DNA of 22,885 nucleotides, taken from positions 1 to 22,885 of IMG/VR virus record IMGVR_UViG_3300020408_000041. One strand, 5' to 3'. The position numbers and the translations under genes are program-made. Below, one piece after another: positions 1 to 10,100 of the stretch; the first letter of the stretch is position 1, and each line of letters begins with the position of its first letter. The notes beneath the pieces are model-generated. The model saw only the letters and a list, made by a program, of their open reading frames with translations, was not told the DNA's origin and ran no database searches. The DNA is from a virus.

Positions 1-1439
1 TCATCAACATAAAATTTTGTTGCCGCATCTGTATTTGTAGTTGGTTCAGCAAGTCCTGTAATTTTCTGGTTGTTTGTAATAGTAATAGCACCATTACTTG
101 AAAACTGCACAGGTCCTGTACTGTTTGTAATTGTACCAGCATTAATATTAATGTCATCAACGTTAAGATATTGTAATGTACCTATTCTGTTCAATCCTAG
201 TGCATCTGTTACAGTTGAACCTACTTCTGTTTTGTTTAATACTTCTACACCGTCTGCATAAAAACCTTTGGTTGCAACAACACCTAAGTTTTCACTTGAA
301 GTCCAAGCCTGTGTTGCGTTTCTCCATAATAATTCCTTGTCACCATCTGCTGACTTTAATATAATACCACCTAGGTCTACTTGAGCATTTGAAAGAACAG
401 TACTGTCTTCAGTGATACCTAATTCAATATTAATATCTTGTACACGTAAATTCTGTGTTTCAATATTAACACTTGGTGAAGTTAAGAACAATGTTCCATC
501 AACTCTCATATCACCACCAACGTGTAATGTATGGTTAGGTGTATCTTTAAATATACCTACGTGTGATTCACTAGTGTCAATAGTAATTGCATCTACAAAA
601 CCTGTAGTTTTTCTAACTCTAACTTTGTAATCTTGATTTGATAATTGGTTTTCTGTAACAAAAGAATTACCAACAACTTTAAGTTGATTGTTCTGTGATA
701 AACCTATTGTAACACCTGACGAGTTTGCAACTGTTAATGCACCAACTGTTGTACCATCTGCGTCTGTAGGTAAAAACTGTGAAGCACCTTTGGCTTGTCC
801 TTGTGAGTTAATTAAAGCCTCAGAAGCAGTTGCTCTACCTCTGTAATGATAATCATCAGCGATTACGTTGAAACCTTTTTTGATTGTAGTCAACCCTGTG
901 ATTGAGTATGCCGGTGCTGGTGTAAACTCTGAGTTACTCCATACACCTACTAGCACTCCTGCCATAAATTGTTTTAAAAGTGTTTTTGAATTATTCTGTG
1001 TATCTAAAACACTTTCACTTTCAAAACCTGTTTTACCTTGGCCTGTTGTCCAAATAGGACCTGCAAGTGTTAGGTCTTGTCCGTTCCTTGTAAAATACAA
1101 TTGATTAGTGTCATTGTTTATCCATAAGTCGCCTGCAACTATATTTGATGGTTGCTGGTTTGCAACAATTGGACCACCTGATGTTCTAAAGTTTTCACCG
1201 TCATAAACTTTTAATCTTTTTTCTGATGTGTCAAACCAAATTTGTCCTGTTAATGGTCTACTTGGTGCAGATGATCTTGAAAAGTTTTCAAGCAACTTAA
1301 TCATGTTCTCATTAAGTGCTTCACCAAATCCGCTGTAATTTTTTCCTATTAATGAAATATCTGTTGTTGATGTATCTAGTGTACCGTCAACTAAATCTAC
1401 AAGTAAAGTTCCATCTGTCTTATTAAGTTTATAACTCAT
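1..1439 (-). CDS. Tail-fibre-like structural protein, C-terminus beyond the window
   Basis: An open frame reads from an ATG at 1439-1437 to the left edge without a stop (479 codons visible). It begins MSYKLNKTDGTLL. The ATG lies one base after the TAA of the upstream fibre gene, and AGGGG (1449-1453) sits 9 bases before it, so translation is probably coupled. Residues about 1-260 are clearly related to the N-terminal part of the preceding 684-aa protein: both carry a LLENF segment, a G-Q-[IL]-W-[FY]-D-T segment, a V-[AV]-G-D-L-W-[IV] segment and a TTIK-G-[FY]-N segment. A VGI...P..TLHVGGD motif follows at about residues 285-305, typical of phage fibre repeats. The visible end reads LAEPTTNTDAATKFYVDD, which matches the phage tail fibre repeat pattern (Phage_fiber_2 type, tDAatKxYVD). 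Role inferred: trimeric fibre or adhesin attached to the baseplate through the shared N-terminal domain. The receptor-binding end lies outside the window. Confidence 0.85.
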   Translation of the reverse strand, partial: MSYKLNKTDGTLLVDLVDGTLDTSTTDISLIGKNYSGFGEALNENMIKLLENFSRSSAPSRPLTGQIWFDTSEKRLKVYDGENFRTSGGPIVANQQPSNIVAGDLWINNDTNQLYFTRNGQDLTLAGPIWTTGQGKTGFESESVLDTQNNSKTLLKQFMAGVLVGVWSNSEFTPAPAYSITGLTTIKKGFNVIADDYHYRGRATASEALINSQGQAKGASQFLPTDADGTTVGALTVANSSGVTIGLSQNNQLKVVGNSFVTENQLSNQDYKVRVRKTTGFVDAITIDTSESHVGIFKDTPNHTLHVGGDMRVDGTLFLTSPSVNIETQNLRVQDINIELGITEDSTVLSNAQVDLGGIILKSADGDKELLWRNATQAWTSSENLGVVATKGFYADGVEVLNKTEVGSTVTDALGLNRIGTLQYLNVDDININAGTITNSTGPVQFSSNGAITITNNQKITGLAEPTTNTDAATKFYVD

Positions 1440-1440
1440 A

Positions 1441-2012
1441 TTATGCTACCCCTGTCCCAGTATTATCACCTGCATAAATGATATAGTTGATTGCCATATA
1501 TGGATTCATAACATTCATTGGTTGGCCTACTGCTTGATTAGTTAGGATACCACCTGAAGTTGGATAAGCCTGGCCTGCCTGTGTACCTGTTGGTGCATCA
1601 TAAACAAGTCCTTGTGGATCATTTGGTGTACCTGTAATATCTCTTAATGTATAGTATTGATCTCCGCTTGGTCCTCTTAAATCGTGTTCGTGTTCAGGCA
1701 AGTTTGTAAGACTAATGTTTACATCTTGTGAACCATTAACGTTTCCTAATGTGTCTGCCGCTGAACTTGTTACACGGTTAGCACTTTCGCCACCCATGTT
1801 ATCTAGACCCATTGTCATTCTTCCTCTTAAATCAGGTAATGCAAATCTACCTGCTTGTACAAGTGTTTGGTCTTTGAAGTTATACTTGATAACATTAAAC
1901 AAGTTTTGATATTCAGCAATAAGCACTTCACTACCATCACAAAGTAACCAATCTTGTGGTGTTTCACTAATTAAACCACCAAATGGTGTAATCATTCCAA
2001 TTGGCAATGTAG
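1441..2012 (-). other. Phage tail collar domain region of the 684-aa fibre protein
   Basis: Codons about 495-684. Visible hallmarks in order: GMITPFGG, DWLLCDGSEV, a Y..L...I segment, GRFALPDLRGRMTMG, Gly/Asn-rich linker, LPEHEHDL, and a C-terminal NPYMAINYIIYAG. The order and spacing match the collar fold used at the tip of T4-type short fibres and many other fibres. The final hydrophobic strand is the usual C-terminal end of this domain. Confidence 0.9.
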
Positions 2013-3495
2013 GAATTGCTTTAAATAAATTTGTTCTGCTAATTTTAAATACGCCTGTGTCGTTATCTACATCAGGTGTAACTCTATTAAAAATAAATTC
2101 GTCTGTTGTTTGCGAATTACCTTTTTCAGTTTTATCTGCTAGGAAAGTATTACTAATTGTAGTTACAAAAGTTTTTACTGCTTCGTCTTGTCCATTAAAT
2201 GTAAATTCAGGAGCACTAACATCACCAGTCATTCTAAATGTTGTAGAACTTGCTAATTTATCTGTTGAACCCGATCTACCACTAATTGAACCTGTTACAT
2301 TACCTGTTAAGTTACCTATAAAATTTTGTGAAAATACATTTAACCATTGTTCATTTTGCGTACCTAAGTTTCTAGTAACAGTTACATTTGGTACAATGTT
2401 TCCTGTTGTAGTAAGTCCTGCAAGATTGGCATCACTACCAACCCATAATTTTTTAGCAATACCTACACCACCTCGTGCAATAATACTTCCTGTGCTGATT
2501 GATACTGCATCAGTTGTACCATTAACAAGTACTGCACCACTAGTTTGAATATTACCAGTAACGTCTAAAGGTTGTGCTGGTGATAAGTTGTTAATACCAA
2601 CTCTTTCATTTGAATCAACTCTTATAACTGTTTTAGTAGAACCTTCATTGTTTACTCTTATGTCAATGTTTGATCCTGCTGTTTGGTGTGTTATAATACC
2701 TGCTTGGCCTTCAATACCAAAATTCATTTTACTGTCTTGTCCAACAGTAACACCACCGTTAGCATTAATTTTCAAAGGAACTGTTGAAGGTGTATCTTTA
2801 TCACTTCTTACAAAGTTTGCCGCAGGAACACTCTCTGCTCCTACTACTAATGCTTCAGCCTTCTCCGCTGTACCATAATATTTTCCTACACCTGCACCTG
2901 TAATATCTGATGTGCTTAAATTGTATCCTGCTTTAATTGTTGTAAAGCCTTCTAATGTAGTTTTAGGTGTAAATGCTCTAGTGGAAATTATTCCAACTGT
3001 TTTTGCTTGTACTTCAATTATCAAAACTGTATATGTAACATTGTCTGTTCCAATAATAGTTGCCGGTTTTGCTCCAGTAGATAAACCATCTGAGAATGTT
3101 GGTCCTACTAAAATCCATCCTGAACCTGTATACAAATATAATTGTTGGTTATCTGTATCTACCCAAAGGTCACCTACTACACTTTGATTAGCATCTGGTT
3201 GTGTAGTTGCTTTCTTTAAACCTGATGCACTAACCCAGTTAGTTCCATCATAAATTTTTAATTGATCAACACCAGGTGTTGTATCATACCAAAGTTGTCC
3301 TTCTACAGGATTACTTGGTGCTGTGTTAAAAGCAAAATTTTCTAATAAGTGTAAAAAGTTTTCAGCGATAGCAGTACCATAAGCAGTTGTATTTCTGCCC
3401 GGTAATTGCAAAGAAGTTTGTGTATTAATAGTATTATCTTCAACAATAATACTTCCTTTGTTTGCAACGTCTGTATGGTTTACTGTATATGCCAT
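1441..3495 (-). CDS. Tail-fibre protein with C-terminal tail collar domain
   Basis: This 684-aa protein begins MAYTVNHTDVANKG. Its ATG is 4 bases after the stop of the upstream 205-aa gene, with a GAGG 9 bases before it. Residues about 1-260 form a domain shared with the next gene and probably serve as the virion anchor. The middle is fibre-like: a VGINNLSPAQPLDVTGN motif near 295-320, an IARGGVGIAKKLWVG segment, an RNLGTQNEQWLNVFSQNF segment near 365-390, then a TGDVSAP...FNGQ segment of the kind seen in T4-type fibres. The C-terminus (about 495-684) is a phage tail collar domain (Phage_Tail_Collar): GMITPFGG, WLLCDGSEV, FALPDLRGRMTMG, a LPEHEHDL stretch with paired His, and the terminal NPYMAINYIIYAG. 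In T4 this domain type occurs in short tail fibre gp12, where it assists trimer folding and carries the tip. A role as short-fibre-like host-contact protein is inferred; the N-terminus is not recognisably gp12. Confidence 0.93.
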   Translation of the reverse strand: MAYTVNHTDVANKGSIIVEDNTINTQTSLQLPGRNTTAYGTAIAENFLHLLENFAFNTAPSNPVEGQLWYDTTPGVDQLKIYDGTNWVSASGLKKATTQPDANQSVVGDLWVDTDNQQLYLYTGSGWILVGPTFSDGLSTGAKPATIIGTDNVTYTVLIIEVQAKTVGIISTRAFTPKTTLEGFTTIKAGYNLSTSDITGAGVGKYYGTAEKAEALVVGAESVPAANFVRSDKDTPSTVPLKINANGGVTVGQDSKMNFGIEGQAGIITHQTAGSNIDIRVNNEGSTKTVIRVDSNERVGINNLSPAQPLDVTGNIQTSGAVLVNGTTDAVSISTGSIIARGGVGIAKKLWVGSDANLAGLTTTGNIVPNVTVTRNLGTQNEQWLNVFSQNFIGNLTGNVTGSISGRSGSTDKLASSTTFRMTGDVSAPEFTFNGQDEAVKTFVTTISNTFLADKTEKGNSQTTDEFIFNRVTPDVDNDTGVFKISRTNLFKAIPTLPIGMITPFGGLISETPQDWLLCDGSEVLIAEYQNLFNVIKYNFKDQTLVQAGRFALPDLRGRMTMGLDNMGGESANRVTSSAADTLGNVNGSQDVNISLTNLPEHEHDLRGPSGDQYYTLRDITGTPNDPQGLVYDAPTGTQAGQAYPTSGGILTNQAVGQPMNVMNPYMAINYIIYAGDNTGTGVA

Positions 3496-3499
3496 CTAA

Positions 3500-4117
3500 T
3501 TACGCCTCGTTGTAACCAGTTAATGACTGTACTCTAACAGTATAGTCAATCTGGATTAGTCTGTTTAAACTTTTTTGTACAGGGTGGAATATTACGTGTG
3601 TTAATAATCTGCCTGTACCAGATGTGCTATAACCAATAAGGCCAAGTTCATCGAATACATATAAACTTTCGTTTTCTGTAGCATTATCTAATGCGTCTTG
3701 TCCTTCAGGTTCACCATAGTCAAGTAAACAAGTTGCAACGATATCTGTATAATTAGTACCACTTACGTGTCTAGTTTCTAGTTTATTTCTTGTAGGATCT
3801 GTGTTATTAACACTATTATCATCAATAACTTTTTGGTATGTTTGGTTATATAAACTAGCATTTGTACCAGTAGAGTTTGGTGACAGATATGTAATAATTC
3901 CTGTAGGATCAACTGTTGTTCCACCGTTACCAAATGCCATTTGATATATCATACCTTGTCCTTGGTTTGATAAACTATCTGCTAGTGAAATACTCATGTT
4001 CTCATAGTGTATAGCATTTCGCTTATCTACAAGCACTTCACCAGTGGTTGGGTCTGTAATTTTGATGTATCCTTGTAAAAGAATACCTTGTTTTTCGTTA
4101 AATTTGTCTGTCATCAT
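3500..4117 (-). CDS. Probable baseplate or virion structural protein, 205 aa, function unknown
   Basis: A complete frame between the giant protein gene and the collar fibre gene. There are two adjacent ATG codons (4117-4115 and 4114-4112). The AGGA at 4122-4125 is 4 bases from the first and 7 from the second, so the second (MTDKFNEKQG) is the better spaced start. The N-terminal third has a strand-rich segment (GYIKITDPTTGEVLVDKRNA), then IYQMAFGNGG with an invariant-looking Gly/Asn turn. The C-terminal third has FDELGLIGY, RLLTHVIFHPV and a final LIQIDYTVRV. That pattern of an E-x-G-L turn, a basic strand and an alternating hydrophobic last strand recalls small jelly-roll or collar-type baseplate and fibre adaptors. 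No signal peptide, membrane segment or catalytic motif is visible. It occupies roughly the place of T4 gp8 but is shorter (T4 gp8 is about 330 aa) and I do not see convincing gp8 motifs. A structural role is inferred from position. Confidence 0.85.
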   Translation of the reverse strand: MMTDKFNEKQGILLQGYIKITDPTTGEVLVDKRNAIHYENMSISLADSLSNQGQGMIYQMAFGNGGTTVDPTGIITYLSPNSTGTNASLYNQTYQKVIDDNSVNNTDPTRNKLETRHVSGTNYTDIVATCLLDYGEPEGQDALDNATENESLYVFDELGLIGYSTSGTGRLLTHVIFHPVQKSLNRLIQIDYTVRVQSLTGYNEA

Positions 4118-4132
4118 AATATCCTACAAGTG

Positions 4133-4141
4133 TATTTATTT
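4133..4141 (-). promoter_or_regulatory. T4-type late promoter-like motif (AAATAAATA)
   Basis: Reading the minus strand, AAATAAATA overlaps the TAA stop of the giant gene and lies about 16-18 bases before the 205-aa gene. It contains ATAAATA, the core of the T4-family late promoter (TATAAATA in T4). An identical 9-mer lies upstream of the gp6-like gene, the other place in the window with a non-overlapping gap. The region is AT-rich, so a chance match is possible, and the mRNA leader would be only about 10 bases. Confidence 0.4.
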
Positions 4142-7100
4142 AGGTAACGCCACCTCTCCGTTTCGTATGAACCTAGCAATATCATTTTCCTGTAAATGTA
4201 GGGCAGTTCCCACGTCTGTCCAACGTTGACCAATGCGTCTAATCACAGTTATTTTAGTATTTATTGCCGGTGTATCAGTTAATGTAAGTGTAGATGTTAC
4301 TCCATCAACACTGAATTCAGCAGGTGATGTTGTATCACCCTCTGGACTATCAAGGTCTGTAAGCGGGTTGAATACAGATATTGCATTTTTGCGTAATCTT
4401 TTACCTGCTACGTATACCTCAAATTCGTTAACATTTTTTGGTATAAAGTCTAGTGTTACAGCATTTGTTGAGCCATCTGCTGTAAAGTTTTGTACCAATT
4501 GCTTGTCTTTGTAAGGCACAGTTTGTTTATTGCTTTGATCAAGCACTGGAGTACCTGATTTGTGTAATGTAGCAATACCTGTACCTAGTGTACCTCTTCT
4601 TAATTGTCTTAGCAAACCATCTTCTTTTAGATAATATTCAATACGTTCACCATTTATAAAGATAATACCTGGAATACTTCTTTCTTTGTTTGGCTCTGGT
4701 AAAGTATCTGAATTTGTTACACTAATATTAGTATCAAAATAATTTAAGTCTTTTGCTAGTTGATATGTTGTAACATCACCTAAACGTTTGAAATGATATC
4801 TGTTTAGCATATCTTTAAACTGACTGTAACCAAACTTAGGTATAGCAACAGGATTACTAAAGTGTATAACTTCTAATTCATCATCTGCGGCAATATCTAT
4901 TTCAACTCTTAAAGTTCTTCTATCTTCAAGCACACTATATTCTACACTTGGTGTTAACAATGTGCCATTTCTTGTTAACCAAACGTAATCTGTGTCAAGT
5001 GCTTTATCACGCAACTTGATAAATCCGTTGGTTAATTGATGGTATTCTACATAATCATCTGTGCCAACTGTTACAGTTGTAAATGTTTTAACTTTGTAAT
5101 TTTGTCTTTCAATTTGCAATGGATCATGGTTAGCAAAAGTATATACTCTAACTTTTTCACCACTTGTTGGTGCAGTATCTAAATGTATCTGTGTTGGTGT
5201 TTCAACATAAACATTATTACTGTCAAAGTAACCAAAGTCAAATTCGCCATGGTCAATAATGAAAACATCTAATGTATCACCAATCTGTCCTGTATCAACA
5301 AATAGTTCAACTGTATTATTAAATCTATTCCAACGATATGTTTGGTTAATAGTTTGTTCAACATTATTAATAAACACTTTTACAGTTTCTGCTGGAATAC
5401 TTGCTTGAGCAAACTGCCATTTAGTTACTTCGTATTCTCTAGTTGCACTAATTGTAAACTGTTCGTTGAAACCTGCTTTTAATATTTTATTACCAACTTG
5501 AACAATAGTATTATGTTGTAAAGGTTTTTTGTTGAACGGTGCCGCACCTAATGTAAATGCAGTTGTACAACCGTCACCTGTAAATTCATCTGTTGTTACT
5601 GAAGCAAAACTTTTTACTTCACTGTCGTAAATTACATACTGTATAATTGTACCTGGTTCTGGTGCTACTGATAATCTCAATAATGTTAAACCTTTGCTTT
5701 CATAACTAGCATCTGTTTCTGCCAATACAGCATCAATTGTTTCACCATCTTTAGTAATGTAGAAACTTAAATTATCTTTCCATTTTACAGATGTAACAAA
5801 TACTGAAGTACTTCCATCTCCTTCAAATGTATCACTATCTAAAATGTTTTCACCATTTGTACTCATTGTAATAATGTTAACAGGTTGTCCTGCTGTTAGT
5901 GTTACATCTTTTAATGTTAATTCTTTTGTTTGATAGTTAACACTCCATTTACTTGCGTCTAAAATATTTCCATTTGCTTTTACAAAAATATCTCGCTGAC
6001 TTGCAGGATAACTGTTTAACTTGAATGTGTAACTGCCTTCATATGTGTAGTTGTAATTTTGTATTACACTACCACCATCAACTGTTCTGTCATAAACTTT
6101 AATGTTTACACTATCAAGTAATTGTCCTGGAACTAATTCTTCTGGACCATGTGATGTAGTTGGCGATACAAAGTCATCACCATCTATTACAATTTCTTCT
6201 GCATTGATACCACGTGCATTTTGATATGCCATATCACCACCTGATAACAATGTATCATAAGCATCTGGATCAGGAATAAATGATCCATCACTTGAAGATT
6301 TTCTAATTATAATTACATCATTTGCTTTAGTTGGAATCTTATCATTGTCAACTAAGAAAGTAGTTTGTACTCCATCACCTGTAATAGGATTCATTACAGC
6401 ATTTGGATTTTCTGCAACACCTGTTGTACTACCATCGTAGTTTGGATCATCAAGTCTTACAAAACCTTTGGCTGGATTTGCACTATCTTTATAGTAAACA
6501 TTATATTGTACTCCGCTTTCTAGTGCTTTAGAAAGTGTCAATGATAGTGTACTTCCATCTAATTGGAATACTTCATCGTCATAGGTATTATCATATGAAT
6601 CATATGAAGTTGTGTAGTAAGGCTCATTACCCCAACCTGTTCCTGTACCAAAGTTGAAACTCTTAACTTCTACTCCACCATAATCTATACCATCTAATAA
6701 TTGTGCAACATCTTTTCCTAATTGTCCAGTTACTGGATTATAGAACAAATTAATTCTATCTTGTGCTTGTAACATATCGATTGCTTTTTTGTATGTTACT
6801 ACAATGCTAGAATTATTTGCAGGTGGATTATTAAATTCTATTCTACCTTTGTATCTAGTGTATGACTTGTCATTGTATGCAATATTACTAACTGCATAGT
6901 CACTTTTTAAAACTTCAATATTATCAACACTAATGCTAAATTCTGTGCTTCTTAAATCCATAGGATAAGTCAAATCGAAGATTGTTTTACTATTGTTACC
7001 TGTAAATGTTTCATTATTATTAAGTGTAGTAACAAAATATGTGCCTGTAACTCTATCAAATTTAACTCTTACGTGTACACTTCTTGCTTTACTATTACCT

Positions 7101-10100
7101 AGTACTGCTGAAGCCTTAGCCGCTATACCGTCAGTAGTAGATAAAGAACCATCTATTTCTACAAGCGGAGCACTTAAATAACCTTTACCTGTGTTTGTAA
7201 TTTCTATACTTACTACACTACCACCAACACCAAGTTTAGCAATACCTTTGGCACCTGTGCCGCCACCGCCAACAAATCTAACAACTGGTATATCTTGATA
7301 ACCTTTACCGCTGTTTGTTATGTTGACATTTGTAATTTCAAATCCTACATTATCTGCCCAATACTTGTTTGGATAGTTACTTGTTACACCACCTGTACTA
7401 ATAATAACATTATCTCTGACCTTCATAGCACCTGGCTCTATTCTTTGTGAAACATCATCATAAGCAGGCGGTACATCAAAGTCAGTTACAGTTGAATTTG
7501 TATCATCTTTTTTAGTATAGTTACTTAGGTATTCTCTAATTTTTGTTTTGTAAGGTTTAGTTTCTTTTACAAATTCTTCATAACTAGGTAAGTTATCATT
7601 TTGGAATGTAACTTTTTGTTCTAAATCTCCTGCATTGTGTTTTGCTTTAATGAAAGAAGTTTTAAACGCCCAATCAATATTTGCTTGTTCACTAAACGCA
7701 TATCTAACACTTGCAACAAATAATTTGTTGTATTCAACTTCTAATCCTTCAACAAATATATCATCTCTAATTGCTTCTAAGATTTTTCTTAATTCTATTG
7801 TTGGCTGATTGTCATAGAAACTAGTATCATAACTTAATCCATCAAAACCAACATTACTTGTTTTAGGATCGTATAGTGCAACTTTAAATTGTATAGTACC
7901 ATTTTGTCTACCAATGGTTGTGTAATTAGTAGTGTAATCAACAGCAACGTTGTCACTAGTTTTTTCTAATAACAACCAACCACCAGTTCCAACATTATTA
8001 ATTTTAATAATATCACCAATGCTGTCATTTAAACTTGTAAGTTGATATGATTCGTTTACAACTTCGTCTACTGTTGTAAATTGATTATATCCTTTTGCAT
8101 ACCAATCAGCATATTCCCACCATTCAGAAACATCATATGACTGTGTGCTAAATCTATTATATGCCCCAGTGGCTTTATTATATTCATACACTGACCATTT
8201 ATTAGAAACAGTACTATCGCTTTTTACTAAGGCGCTAAATGTTCTAACAGTAATTTGCGTTGTTGACGCATATTCTTTACCTGGATTTCTAATAGTTACT
8301 GTTGCTATTCCACCATTAGCATTTAATGTCATTTCAATCTGTGCATTTACACCGTCACCTATTTGTATAAATTCAATAGTAGGAACAGTTTTGTATCCGC
8401 TACCTGGATCAGTAATAGTAACGTCTGTAAGTCTACCATCAGTAAATGTTGGTGTAAGTATTGCTTGTTTTACTTTAGCAACACCAATGAATCCTAATTC
8501 TTCTATTGTATCAACAGCAATATCAAAACGTCTACTTAAAAGTGTAGGCTGTGGATCTTTATCTAATAATTTTGTAAAGTCTAATTCATCAACAATTAAG
8601 TTTTCTTTTAGAACTCTGTTTATTCTTTCAATAGTTTGTTTAAGTGCTTCAGGTCTATTTTTAAACATAGACTGCCTAGGTCGATTCAATACACCCCATT
8701 TTTGTTTTTCACTTAATTCAGGATCAGGTACAGGTCTATTCATACTGTCTGAGCCTATTAAACTATCATACCATTTACGTTCAATATCTTGATTTGGTTT
8801 ACTTGTTTTTAGTCCTTCACTAATCAACTGATATTCGTTGTGCAAGTCTACACTTTGATTATCTATTGTCCAGTAACGGAAATTAATTGCCTTCTTAGTT
8901 CCTTCTACAAGAGATTTACAATTATAAAGTCCAAATCTATCGTTACCATAAATTGCAACGAACTTATAGTTTTGTCCTGCAGGATCTTGAATTAATTGTG
9001 CAACATCAAATGCAGTTGTTTTTCTAAATGTAACTTGCGGTAAAACTTTTTTGTTTTTTACCCAATAATAATATTTGTTATAAAAGTTACCTGATACATT
9101 ATCGTATAATCTTTTAGTTACAAACGCGGCTGAACCATAAGCAGAAGTACCACTTATACCTTTTACTAATCCTTCTTCTGTATCAGCAGTTGCGTCCCAA
9201 CGTTCTGGAGTTAAGTCTGTTTCTACCCATTCATATACATCTACACTACTTCCTGTAAACATTTTATTGAAGTTTGCAGTATTGTAAATTATGTTACCTT
9301 GATAGTTATCGATCCATTTTACTTTACTAATATCCCACCATAATCTACCAACGTGTTCAGTGCCCCAATAATTTTCTGAGTCAACATTTAATCCGTTTGT
9401 TGCTGTTGTGTAAATTGCAGGATCATATGGTACTTTAAATCTTATTTCTTCATCGGCCGGTCCAGCAATTTTTCCTTGTACAGGGTCAATATAATCTAGT
9501 TGATTATTAAATCCAGTGCCATCTTTATTGTAAATGAATACGCCTTTAAATTTAGTTAGGTCAACTTGACTAATAGGTTCTCTTAAAGTTTCCCAAGGTA
9601 ATTTTAATCTATCACGTTTGAAATCAATTACTGTACCAATAAAGTTTTGTTCTGCGTTTACATTTAACTCAGGCATTGAAACATACACGTGATTATCTCT
9701 TGCAAGAATAAACTCACCAAATCTTTCTACATTTGGATTATTGTATGCAAATTTTTCTGCATATAACATTGAACCACCAACTAACTGATAAACAAAAACC
9801 TGTCCACTATCTTTATTAGTGTATTTGAATTGTGTTAAGTTATTATCAAAAGTTGTTGTAATACTATCAAACGTTGTAAAACTACTTAGGTCTCCACCTT
9901 GTGCAGAAACCATCAATGTACCTTTAGCAAAGTCTAATGCTTGACCAAATCTTTCTGCTACTGTATTATCTGGACTATACAGTAATTGATGTAATGTAAA
10001 CACATTATCTGTATTTTTATACAAATATACTTTACCGTTATCATTTGATTTTTCATCATCTAAAGGTGCACCTACTGCCAACCAGTCGCCGTCATCACTA

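Noticed and set aside
2057-2548. 163-codon plus-strand frame
   Set aside because: It is antisense to the 684-aa fibre gene, without supporting start signals or family motifs.
4258-4264. Further ATAAATA match on the minus strand inside the giant gene
   Set aside because: It is within coding sequence about 130 bases before the 205-aa gene and lacks the full 9-mer; probably chance in an AT-rich genome.
8145-8792. 215-codon open frame on the plus strand
   Set aside because: It lies wholly opposite the giant gene, has no ribosome binding site or recognisable motif, and its Leu/Ser/Val-rich composition is what the complement of this AT-rich coding strand gives.
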